DNA of 64,000 bases from Dryas octopetala. Its lineage: Eukaryota; Streptophyta; Magnoliopsida; Rosales; Rosaceae. The notes below the pieces were generated by a model. The model saw only the letters and a program-made list of their open reading frames with translations. It made no database searches and was not told where the DNA came from. The translations under genes and the position numbers were made by a program. The DNA lies in assembly GCA_963921425.1 (NCBI GenBank), contig OY992836.1, positions 2,743,825 to 2,807,824 of the forward strand. Reading direction: 5' to 3'. Below are positions 1 to 9,567 of the stretch, one piece after another. How positions within the stretch are numbered: position 1 is the stretch's first letter; the number at the start of each line of letters is the position of its first letter.

Positions 1-374
1 CATTAGGAGAACAATGGCGAGAAAGTAACTAGCCAAACCTTTTTAGCTGTCAAACTTTAATATGTTGTGTTCAAATTAACTGTCATTAGTCTTGGATGGT
101 TATTGCATGCTTATCTGATTTGAAACTGAAAACTTAACATTGCAAGATAGAATAAAGTGTGTGTGCGTGTGGTGATGTGTGCGTGTGTTTCCATCTTCCA
201 AAACCCCCCATTTAGTTATTCTAGTGATTAATTGCATTGATTTATTGTATATTAACCATTCCCTGTGGGATCGACCTCGTGCTTGTACGCTTTGTTACTA
301 ATGCGATTCGTGCACTTGCGAGTAAACTTAGAATGAGATAATTGTTTATTTTATTCTAAGAAAACACATCAACA
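1..374 (+). repeat. 3' end of the 5' LTR of element A
   Basis: The sequence matches 8557-8930 base for base apart from three substitutions. It ends ACATCAACA just before the primer site and contains the U5 block conserved among all Athila-type LTRs here (about 265-331, core GGGATCGACCTCGT). Confidence 0.93.
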
Positions 375-380
375 ATTTTT

Positions 381-398
381 TGGCGCCGTTGCCGGGGA
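381..398 (+). other. Primer binding site of element A (tRNA-Asp)
   Basis: TGGCGCCGTTGCCGGGGA is complementary to the 3' end of plant tRNA-Asp. This is the primer used by Athila-type Ty3/gypsy elements. It lies six bases after the LTR end. Confidence 0.9.
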
Positions 399-557
399 AT
401 GGTGTCTAATATCAATGAATTGGTTTAATTAGTCATTAGAATTAGGTTATATTAGTTAGATTTCATTTTTGATTAATTCTTAGTTTTTAATAAATGCCAT
501 GCCTTTATGAGCAGTTTTTCTACTGATTGTGTGTTTGCTCTTGATTAGGTGTATTTT

Positions 558-1616
558 ATGAACCTTGAACTTGTTGCAAGGTTGGAGAGGCTCAAAAAGG
601 AAACTTTAGGTACATCTCAAGGCAGCCCTCTACCTAGCGCATCAGATTCGAGTAGTGAGGATATTGGAAGCGTCGAAATGGCTGAAGCAAATGAGAATGT
701 GCCGCAGCCCTTGAGTCACTTTTCAGCACCCTCGCTGCCCACTCAACCGAAGGGGAAGTTGCCTAGTCAGTCCATCGTCAACCCGAAGAATGAGGAGCAT
801 GTAAATGCTATTTTGAAAACTACCGCAAGAAAGAGAGTTAGAGTGGTCAAAACTAAGGAAGTGATTGAGATCAGTGATAGTGAGGAAGAGGAGGATCCAG
901 AAATGATTGAAGAGAAAGCTGATACACGTGTGATTCCCCTCATTCCGGACATTGACATCACCAAATTTCCAGCAACCATGAGGGAGTTGAAGTCTATTGA
1001 GAAGAAGGTTGAGGAGCAGGGGCATAGTCACAACGTTCCTAGGGAGATTTGTGGTTATCTCTTTGCATCTTTTCCAAGCAAGAAGAAGGATCCAGGTTCG
1101 TTGGTCATACCATGCAGCATAGGGGAGCATAAGATCGCCAATGCCTTAGTTGACAATGGCTCAGCTATCAACGTCATGCCGCTGGTTGTGTTCGAGAGGC
1201 TTGGATTTAAGGAGGCTGATTTGCAACCATTTGATGTGGACATTCGTTTCGCCAACTCTTCAGCCCAAAAAGCTTGTGGTATGCTTGTGGATGTTTTGGT
1301 TAAATGTCGTAAATTACTAATCCCCTCTGATTTCATAGTGCTAGATATGCCGAGAATTCCGGGCGATGTCTCTATTATTCTTGGGAGACCATTTTTGTGC
1401 ACCTCTAACATGGAGTACAAAGCATTGGAGAGCGCCATGACAATTCGGCACTACACCAAGCGAGAGCTGTATGTGCTCACTTCCGAGATGCCAGAAAACG
1501 AGGAGGTCACTTTTTATGGCGAGGAGAAGTCAGAGATGGAGAGCTTCTTCAGTTCGTTCCTAGGGAATGCCGAGAGTAGCAATGGTAAAAAGAGGAAGAG
1601 GAAAGGACGCAAGTAA
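558..1616 (+). CDS. Miniature gag-protease ORF of element A
   Basis: An intact ORF of about 352 codons from the ATG at 558; the frame is open a little further upstream but has no earlier ATG. Residues 1-65 match the gag start of element C (shared LVARLE...LSHFSAPSLPTQP). Right after LPTQP the sequence jumps to a gag C-terminal type segment (GKLPSQ...NPKN..EHVNAI), so the gag core is deleted. An acidic Ser/Glu stretch follows (about residue 100-115). From about residue 175 there is a retropepsin-like domain: DPGSLVIPC, the active-site region ALVDNGSAINVMP (DNGS where relatives have DLGA), and the flap-distal SIILGRPF. The C-terminus is strongly basic (KKRKRKGRK), resembling a nuclear localisation signal. 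No RT or integrase follows. An open frame in a non-autonomous element may mean selection or simply youth. Whether the protease is active is doubtful given the changed active site. Confidence 0.75.
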   Translation: MNLELVARLERLKKETLGTSQGSPLPSASDSSSEDIGSVEMAEANENVPQPLSHFSAPSLPTQPKGKLPSQSIVNPKNEEHVNAILKTTARKRVRVVKTKEVIEISDSEEEEDPEMIEEKADTRVIPLIPDIDITKFPATMRELKSIEKKVEEQGHSHNVPREICGYLFASFPSKKKDPGSLVIPCSIGEHKIANALVDNGSAINVMPLVVFERLGFKEADLQPFDVDIRFANSSAQKACGMLVDVLVKCRKLLIPSDFIVLDMPRIPGDVSIILGRPFLCTSNMEYKALESAMTIRHYTKRELYVLTSEMPENEEVTFYGEEKSEMESFFSSFLGNAESSNGKKRKRKGRK

Positions 1617-1628
1617 AGGAGATGGCAA

Positions 1629-1925
1629 TGTCAGGCTGAAGACAGAAAAACAAGCGCTTATTGCGAGGCAACCCAAGTTTTTGTTTCGAATAATGGAGGA
1701 GGAGTCATTGAGGACCAAGGAGGCCGCGCCTACCCTTGGAGTGTCCACGCTTGCGTACGCAAGTAAACAGTTTCTTTATTTCGCTTCATAAGACAATTTT
1801 TCATTTTTGGTGTGTTTATTTGGTTTTGGATATTTGCAATTTCCCGTTTCGCTTAATTTGATCATTCTTGCATTTATTTCATATACATTGAGAGCAATGT
1901 ATCATTTAAGTGTGGGGGGAAGGGC
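1629..1925 (+). other. Putative structured RNA region after the ORF of element A (hairpins I-III plus PPT-like tract)
   Basis: Three potential hairpins follow the stop codon. I: TGTC (1629-1632) with GACA (1641-1644), loop core GGCTGA. II: TTGCG and CCCAA flanking AGGCAA (1661-1676), one mismatch. III: ATACATTG (1884-1891) and CAATGTAT (1896-1903), a perfect 8-bp stem with loop AGAG. A PPT-like tract (1909-1925) follows. The same three hairpins occur in the same order after pol in element E and in the coding-free element D, with compensatory changes. Confidence 0.55.
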
Positions 1926-3634
1926 AATTGTCATTTGTTAGTGTTTTTAGGTTAGAACAAGTGTTTAGGGTGTTTTAAGTGTTTTTGAGTGTTTTTTTTT
2001 AAAAAAAAAAATTTCGTTTTTAGTGTTTTTAGGTGTTTTTAGGTTAGGAAAAAACTTTTTCTGTTGTTTTTAAACTTAGGGTGTCAAAACCCACATCAAA
2101 ATGCACGTTTTCATGAGATCTCATTCACCTTAGTGATGGATGTGATTCTTTTGAAGTGTGCGACATCGTTTTAAAAACAAAAAGTTTTTGAGTCATTTTG
2201 GTTGTTTCAGGTCGTTTTGAGTCCCCAACTAATTGATTTGAGTGTGCATGATTGTTATGAACATGTTTTAGTATTGTGTGTATATTTGGTGTTCTTTTCA
2301 TTCTAATAGTGTTCCATAGCATATCTTGCAATTCTATGTCATTTGGCCTTGTTGATATGAATTTAGGTTGTGATTAGCATTACTAATGATTATATGCATA
2401 ATAGAGTAGACTTGCATGACCTAAGTGAGCTTTTGAGCCTTGTTCTTCAATTCTTGAGTGTTGCGCGCCACTCTGATTCTATCATTGTCATATAAGTCGT
2501 TGTTTTGATCTCATTGTCTTTCATTTGGTCATTTGCTTGGAATATGCATAATCTTGAATCAATGAGCTAGAACTCTTTTCTTGTGTACACAAAGCATGCC
2601 GTATTTGCATAACTCTTGAGAAATGAATTTAGGCCCTGTTTGTGTACCCCATAGCCTGAAAGCCTACCCATTACATGTTTTATCCTTAGTTACCCACTTT
2701 GAGCCGTTTAAGCCGTTTTCTTTGTTACCCCATACCAAACCCTAAGTTTGGGGGTGCTACACCCCTTTTACCCGTTTTACCCTTTTTATGGTGTTGCAAG
2801 TTGTTTATATGTTGATTGAGGTGAAAAAGAAGTGAAAATGCATAGCTTATACAAAAATGTGTCATAAACGTATGTATACCGTGCCCAAAGAAAAGAAAAA
2901 AAGAAAAGAAATCAAAGAAAAGAGATGGGACGGTTTCAAAAAAAAGAAAAAAAAAAAAAATGAGCAAAAAGAGTTCAAAGTAAGCTATGAAGTGCAAAGA
3001 AGCAAAGTGTACCTCAGAATGTGCTATTGATGCTTGCAATTCCATGAAATTAGCTCTTTGTGTTTCCTTTTCATTTCAATACCCTATCCTAGCCTAAGCC
3101 TTCATTATAACCCTATTAAAAGCCCTAGCTGATCTCAAGAGTGTGTATTATACTTATGTGGAGTCTATTCAAGAAAGGGAGCCTATGGCTATTGATTCTA
3201 TTTCAAGCATTTGTATTCCTTTCATGAGATCAGTATTTCTTTCTAAATGTGCCTTTATTTCATGTACATATGTGAGCTAATTGCTTTTGTTATATATTTC
3301 CTCTCACATATACTTTTGAGTGCACATAACAACCCAATTCTTGAGTGTTTATCATTGAGAGTATGCCATAGTGAGGATTGGAGTTGAATCTATTATGTAT
3401 GTACTGTTTTAGTCTTGTTTGTCTAAATACTTGGATTTGTGTCAAGGATGGCCTATATGACAATAGAGGAGCGAGGTATGTTATTTGAAATGTTATTAGA
3501 ATTTGAAGAATACCATTTATATGCCTTGCTTTCTTATGTGATTAATGGTTGTGCGCATGAATTCAGTTGTTGGGATGTTAGAGTACGTCTTGAGTCTTTT
3601 CTTTCTTTTATTTGCTCGAGGAGTAGCAAAATCT
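1677..3634 (+). other. Non-coding 3' region of element A
   Basis: AT-rich with no credible ORF. It holds A- and T-rich runs near 1994-2010 and 2884-2960 and a second PPT-like tract AAGTTTGGGGGTG at 2744-2756 that is not next to an LTR. It is homologous to 40617-42506 of element E. No envelope-like ORF is visible. Confidence 0.8.
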
Positions 3635-3647
3635 AAGTTTGGGGGTG
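3635..3647 (+). other. Polypurine tract of element A
   Basis: AAGTTTGGGGGTG lies immediately before the TGATGAG start of the 3' LTR. This is the expected plus-strand primer position. Confidence 0.85.
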
Positions 3648-3800
3648 TGATGAGTGTGCATTTTGCATCACTTTATGATACTAATTCCTTAACCTAGAGT
3701 GTTAGAACTCGCTATTTTGTGTTTCTTGTCTTGTTTTTGTGTTTTCAGGTCAAATGAAGCAGAAATGAGAAAAAGAAGCAAATGGAGCCATTTTGGGACA

Positions 3801-4073
3801 TTTCCTGGTTAAACCAGGAAAAGTGCAGAAATCCTAGTCAAATGAGGATTCCTAGTCACACTAGGAAACATCAAGTCCAGAACCATCATTGCGGAGCCAA
3901 AAATGTGAAATCCTGATTCAAACAGGAAATCCTGGTTGAACTAGGAAACCTAACCCAACTAGGGAAAGGAGTCCTAGTGACACTAGGAGACCCCAGGGGC
4001 AATATGGTCATTACGAGAAGTCGAAATGGATAAAGAATCTCTCATTCTCAAGAAATCCTAGTTGCACCAGGAA
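3801..4073 (+). repeat. Array of short palindromes in the LTR of element A
   Basis: About eight inverted repeats of 17-21 bp. At 3801-3821 arms TTTCCTGGTT and AACCAGGAAA are perfect around one base. At 3850-3868 arms TTCCTAGT and ACTAGGAA flank CAC. At 3972-3988 arms TCCTAGTG and CACTAGGA flank one base. Imperfect members lie at 3832-3848, 3911-3927, 3930-3946, about 3949-3964 and 4057-4073. Equivalent arrays occur near the start of the other Athila-type LTRs in the window. Confidence 0.8.
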
Positions 4074-4362
4074 ATGTTTTTCAAGGTTCCAGAAGCTTCC
4101 AGAAGGTGGTGGAAATCCATGGAAATGAATGGAGGGAAGAAATGAATTTGAATTCAAATGGAAATGAGGGGCAAAATGGGAAGTCAAAAGTGGAGGGCCC
4201 ATGGGCCCTAGGGATGCCGAACCAAGTGGGCCATGCATGCACATGCATGGGCCCAAACCCTAGCAGCCCAAAAGCCACACGCAAGGAGGAAGATGGCAGC
4301 CCATGCATACGCATGCATGCCATGCAAACCCTAGCAAGACAAGGGGCCATGCGCAAGCCCAA

Positions 4363-7133
4363 TGTGAGATCCCGTAATTTTCAAAGTTTTATTCTAAATA
4401 CTTGGAGATTTTATTTTGATCATTTTAAGAAATTATTTGGAAATTAAAAAGGTTTTGGATTTATTTTAAATTTTGTTTTAAACTGGAATGGGATTGATCC
4501 AAAGTTGACTTTTAAAATTAGTAGGTTTTTGATTTTGACTTGGGGTCTGTTGAATAGATCTCGAGTCCACGAGTTCAGAGACACGTAGCACGCGTCGTTT
4601 CGAGTTACGGTTTGAAAGATACGGACATGTGAAGTGAGGGGCAATTTTGTAAATTATAAAAATGGGTTTTAAATACCCAAAACCAGAAAAATTTTCCTAA
4701 TTTTTTTCTCTCTCTAGAATTTTCTAGTAATTTCTCTCTCCCCTTTTTATCACTTCTCCCCGACTCTCTCTCTCGGTCTCCTCTTCCCTCTCTGCGCACG
4801 GCCAGCTCCGGTGAGAACTCACCTTCGCCGGCCAACCCACGACGGCCGAAGGCCACTGACGTGACCCCTAGCCGCCGGCCATCCTCCCTCGAGTCCTCCT
4901 TGCACCGGCGAGCTCTCCCACGCGCAGAAACAGCCGAGAGAAATCACAGCTCACCGTCGGCGATGTCATCTTTCCGGCGACGACGGGACACCGGACCTAC
5001 TGGGTCCTCTTCCTCTCACCACGGCGAGTTCAACCATGGGCCCCGTTCATCCAGACGACGCTCCACGACGGAGCAATGAGCTCGAGAAGCCAAGACAGCC
5101 GCCGGCTTCCGCCGCCGATTCCGGCGTTTCCGGCGATAATTGGCCATCGATCCAGTTGACAAAATCGATCCTCTAGGTACGGGTAATCTTTCCCCTAAGG
5201 TGTTGATGTTCAATTTTAAGATTTTAGAAATTCGATTTTGGGGTTTATGTTATTTTCGAATATCTTGAAATTGGACTCAAATTCGTGTTGTTTTTGTGCA
5301 ATTAAAGGTTCTATTATATGATTAGGATTGTTTGGAGTTGAATCTGGGTATTTTTAAGTTTGTGCCGCCGCTGCCACCGTCGGCTCCGCCACTTGTGGCG
5401 GCGGGTCGGGTGATTTCCTTGTCAATCAACCTCCCCAGGACACCTAGAGGCCAATTCTAGGGTTTGTTTGCGTATTGGTGAGTGTTTGTGTGTTGTTAAG
5501 GGCCGGGCAGCCACCGTACGTGGTGGTTACCGCCCATTTCGGCTGTTGAACGGCCAAGATGTAAATCCTATATATCGAATTGTTGGTTGTCTGGTCTTAA
5601 CAGGTACCTTGGCTCGGGAGAATTTGTAACCCGATGCCATTTCAATTATAGAACCCGAAATCCGGAACCTGAAATCTTAATTTGGTCATTTTACGTAACC
5701 CTTGAGAAACGGAACGGAACGTGATTAAAGATATTGAGAATACCTTGTTCTTATTTACCTAAATTAAATTGAAAAGATAATTGTGGGAAGTGAATAGGTA
5801 TTACAGTGTTGACATGTTGGCATAAATGGACAAACCCCAGAACTTGTTCGGATGACGTTTTTGTGCTGTTAGTGCACTATATGAATTGCTAAGGATTGAC
5901 CATTTGATTGATGATGTTTTACTATTGATTTGATGAGTGGATTTTCTTTTGCTTGCAAAGTTTATGGGTTTTATGGTTTTTATATTACTTTTGAAATTTT
6001 GAGTTAAATAATGAAATAATGAATTGAGTGAAGTCCGTTTTGCATTAATAAATATTTTAAATGGATTGAATTATATGCCATGTTGATCTAAGGGTTATTA
6101 AATAATTAAAACTAATTATTTAAGAGGCCGTCTAAGTACCCACCGATTATTAAGTAGGTCTTTGGGACCCATCACGGCACACACATAGGCTTTGGGCCGT
6201 GTGCCGGGATGCCTCGCCCTTTGGGGGTAGTCTACGTGCACGTACGGCACTTTGGCTTGTTGTACGACGGCGATTCGACGGTACACGAGCCACTGTAAGT
6301 CCACTTGTATGACGGCGATTCGACGGTACAAGGGACACCCTAAATCCACTCGCATGACGGCGTTGCGACGGTGTGGGTGGAAGGGCAATCTAAGTGCACG
6401 TACGACACTTTGGCTTGTTGTACGACGGCGATTCGACGGTACACGAGCCACTGTAAGTCCACTTGTATGACGGCGATTCGACGGTACAAGGGACACCCCA
6501 AATCCACTCGCATGACGGCGTTGCGACGGTGTGGGTGGAAGGGTAATCTATGCGCACGTACGACACTTGGCTTATTGTACGACGGCGATTCGACGGTACA
6601 ATGGCCACTGTAAGTCCACTTGTATGACGGCGATTCGACGGTACAAGGGACACCCCAAATCCACTCGCATGACGGCGTTGCGACGGTGTGGGTGGAAGGG
6701 TAATCTATGCGCACGTACGACACTTGGCTTATTGTACGACGGCGATTCGACGGTACAATGGCCACCGTAAGTCCACTTGTATGACGGCGTTACGACGGTA
6801 CAAGGGACACCATAATTCCACTCGCATGACGGCGTTACGACGGTGCGGGTGGAAGGTTATGTAGACGGTCCACTTGGTGCGACGGTCTTGTACGGTACCA
6901 ATGTGGAGCCTGTCAATTGGGTACTTATATGGCCAACGATAATCCTAAAAAAAAAATTTATTAGATAAAAACATTTTTAGTTATTCTTTTTATCAGTTCA
7001 AAACGTATTTTTTTAAAAAAATTTGGGGGTTTTCAAAGAGAATGAGTAGTATTTATATAATGGTTTTCAAATGAAAAGAGTTTTAAAGGTCAAAGTTTCA
7101 GTGTATTTATGGCCCGAGGTTCGGGGCGTTACA
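4363..7133 (+). mobile_element. Solo LTR S1, Tekay/Del-like chromovirus type
   Basis: It begins TGTGAGATCCCG and ends GGCGTTACA, with a perfect 5-bp duplication CCCAA at 4358-4362 and 7134-7138. The homologous LTR S2 lacks it: the corresponding stretch there (38305-38345, minus) reads straight through the CCCAA site. Internal layout: AT-rich start, CT-rich leader near 4706-4790, a GC-rich segment with short spurious ORFs (about 4790-5160), and a GACGG minisatellite at about 6250-6900. It is related to S3 over its first 350 bp. Assignment to Tekay/Del rests on LTR style and termini only. Confidence 0.88.
6250..6900 (+). repeat. 157-bp higher-order minisatellite in S1
   Basis: Four successive units start near 6255, 6412, 6568 and 6724 (spacing 156-157). 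Each holds three copies of a GACGGCG-(A/T)T-(T/G)-CGACGGT motif separated by linkers such as CCACTTGTATGA and CCACTCGCATGA. Most motifs are bounded by TGTAC or TGTAT on the left and GTACA on the right. The overlapping ORFs on both strands here are products of the repeat. Confidence 0.88.
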
Positions 7134-7431
7134 CCCAAAGTGACAAGCCCAAGGTGGAAGCCCATGGAGTGAAACCCTAGCCCATCTTGTGCAAGCTACT
7201 GAAGCCCAACATGGAAGCCCAACATGCAAGCCCAAAGCCCAAAACTACCAGCCCAAACACCAAGGAGGGACCCTAGCTAGGCTAGGCGTGAGCCACTCAA
7301 GCCCAAAAGGGAGCAGCCCATCACGCCAAGGCCTGATCAGCTAGCCCTAGCTGAAGCCGCAAGGCACTAGGAGAGCAAACCCTAGCCAGCCGCAACTTGC
7401 TCTTCCTTGCCTCTCAAGGAAGGCTTCTCCT

Positions 7432-7440
7432 ATTTAAATC
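7432..7440 (+). promoter_or_regulatory. TATA-like box in the LTR of element A
   Basis: TATTTAAAT lies upstream of a pyrimidine-rich leader. Its counterpart in S2 is at 38031-38039 on the minus strand. Confidence 0.55.
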
Positions 7441-9567
7441 CCCTCATTCAGACTTTTAGAGAACATTATTTTCTCTCCTCCTCCAGCCGAAATCACTCTC
7501 TCTCTCCCTCTTAGTTTTATTTTGCTGTTTTAGGGTTTTAGTTTCAGACTTTTATTTTCTTGTAAGGTGAGCCGAATTCAGAGAGAGGTTTAGAGAGAGG
7601 GTGGCGTGACAAGTGAGAGGGAAGGACCACCTGCTGCCGCAAGCCCAAGCTCACCTTGCCGTGAGCCAATTGCTTGTGCTAGGTGCTTCCTTCTTCCTCC
7701 CTCCTTGCCGCAGCCCCCATTTGTTGCACCTCTGATTTTTGTTTTCCTTTTCCTTCTAGTATCTATTCTTATTGTTGGATCATGTTACTGATTTTATTTA
7801 ATTAGTTTGCTGTTTTATTTAGTTGTCTCTTTAATTCCTTTATAGCTTTGGTTCTGAAATTATTTAGCTATTTATGTTTATGCAATTTAATTTATGTGAT
7901 CTCATTTAATTGTGTAGTTGTTCTAGTTGCTTTATGTTTCTGATTTTTTAATTAGTGCATGCGTTTAATCTTGTGTGTCTTGCGTTTCTGATTTCATTTA
8001 GTTTATGCTTCTAAGTTTGTTTAATTTGTGTTTCTGATTTCCGTTAACAATCATGAATTGGGACTTTATTTATTTGTTGCTGTTTTGTTTCTTTTATTTG
8101 TTTTATTTAATTATGTAGGTTAGTTATTCTATCTTGCATGTTAGTTGTAGGTCGATTAATGGATTTGCATGTTCTAACAAATCGTTTATCCGTCTCTTGG
8201 TCTGTTAGTTTGATGTTTGCGCATATTAAATTTCCACTATCTATTAAAACCCCCGTCACTAGTTGTTTGCATCCTTTGACTGGCCACCTTAGGGTAATTG
8301 CATCTAGTTTATCCGTTAGGTTTAGCTGTGAAATAGTCAAAGACACTAAACCACAAGTAACAAGGGAATAAGGGATTATTCTTGGTAGTGGGGTTGGGCG
8401 ACCTCTATAAGGAAATAGTCAAAGCTTATATGTTGTGCATGTTTGACGTTCTCATAAAACTTAATGACTCCTGCATGGGTAACAGCTGCCCTAGCTTGAA
8501 CTAGGGAACATGTAGGTTAACTAGCTAAGGAAGGCCCAAGAAGCTCTTAGTTTATGCATTAGGAGAACAATGGCGAGAAAGTAACTAGCCAAACCTTTTT
8601 AGCTGTCAAACTTTAATATGTTGTGTTCAAATTAACTGTCATTAGCCTTGGATGGTTATTGCATGCTTATCTGATTTGAAACTGAAAACTTAACATTGCA
8701 AGATAGAATAAAGTGTGTGTGCGTGTGGTGATGTGTGCGTGTGTTTCCATCTTCCAAAACCCCCCATTTAGTTATTCTAGTGATTAATTGCATTGATTTA
8801 TTGTATATTAACCATTCCCTGTGGGATCGACCTCGTGCTTGTACGCTTTGCTACTGATGCGATTCGTGCACTTGCGAGTAAACTTAGAATGAGATAATTG
8901 TTTATTTTATTCTAAGAAAACACATCAACACCTCTATTGTTGTTTTGTGCAAATCCATAGTCTGTAGCCCTTTGTTATCCGTTTCATTTCAATACCTTAT
9001 CCTAACCTAAGCCTCCATTACAACCTTTATTAAAGCCCTACTTGATCTTGGGAGAATTGTAGTTCATTATGTGGAGTCTAGATAAAAGGGAAGCGTATGC
9101 TTATTGATTATGTTTCAAGTATTTTAAATCCTTTTCTTGAGATCAGTGTTTTTGTTCATGGGTGCCTGTCTTTCATTATTAATATGTGATTTTTTTTGCA
9201 TTTGTTATCATATCATCTCTCACATATACTTGAGTGCACATGTAAACCCAATTTCTGAGCGTTTTATTGTTGAGAGCATGCCCTGGTGAGAATTGGAGTT
9301 GATGCTATTTTGGATATGCTGATTTAATCTTGTTTGTCTAAACACTTGAGTTTGTGTTAAGGATGGTCCACTTAGTTCATGGAGGAATAAAGTATGTTAG
9401 CTGAAACGTTATTAGAGGTCGAAGAATGAATTTTATATGTATCTTGCTTGATTATGCTATTTATGGCTGTGCTTATGAAATCATGTGTTGGGATGTTTTG
9501 AGTCTGTCTTGAGTCTTTTCTTTGTTCTTTTTGCTCGAGGACTAGCAAAATCTAAGTTTGGGGGGTG

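Larger units (their letters stand above)
1..8930 (+). mobile_element. Element A: non-autonomous Athila-type LTR retrotransposon (5' LTR cut by window edge)
   Basis: The end of a 5' LTR (1-374) is followed by a tRNA-Asp primer site, a short gag-protease ORF, about 2 kb of non-coding 3' region, a polypurine tract and a full 3' LTR (3648-8930). No reverse transcriptase, RNase H or integrase is present, so it could move only with proteins supplied in trans. Positions 1-374 align without gaps to 8557-8930 with three mismatches seen by eye, which points to a recent insertion. It lies in the 3' region of element B. The right flank is CCTCT (8931-8935), so the same five bases are expected left of its 5' LTR, outside the window. 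Its 3' LTR carries solo LTR S1. Confidence 0.9.
3648..8930 (+). repeat. 3' LTR of element A, interrupted by solo LTR S1
   Basis: It starts TGATGAGTG and ends CATCAACA. Removing S1 and one TSD copy leaves about 2.5 kb, close to the 2543 bp of the related solo LTR S2. A TATA-like box (TATTTAAAT, 7432-7440) precedes a CT-rich leader. The palindrome array is at 3801-4073 and the conserved U5 block at about 8821-8887. The many short ORFs inside it are not genes. Confidence 0.92.

Noticed and set aside
381..398. tRNA-Asp gene fragments at 381, 12332, 18693 and 32835
   Set aside because: Only the 18-base 3' complement is present, each next to an LTR: these are primer binding sites.
4605..5213. Arg/Ser-rich ORFs in S1 (and the similar 48813-49217 in S3)
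   Set aside because: GC-rich LTR leader; S1 and S3 do not encode similar proteins there.
6116..6770. Overlapping ORFs on both strands (60-141 codons) in the S1 repeat region
   Set aside because: They follow the period of the minisatellite in every frame; no family resemblance.
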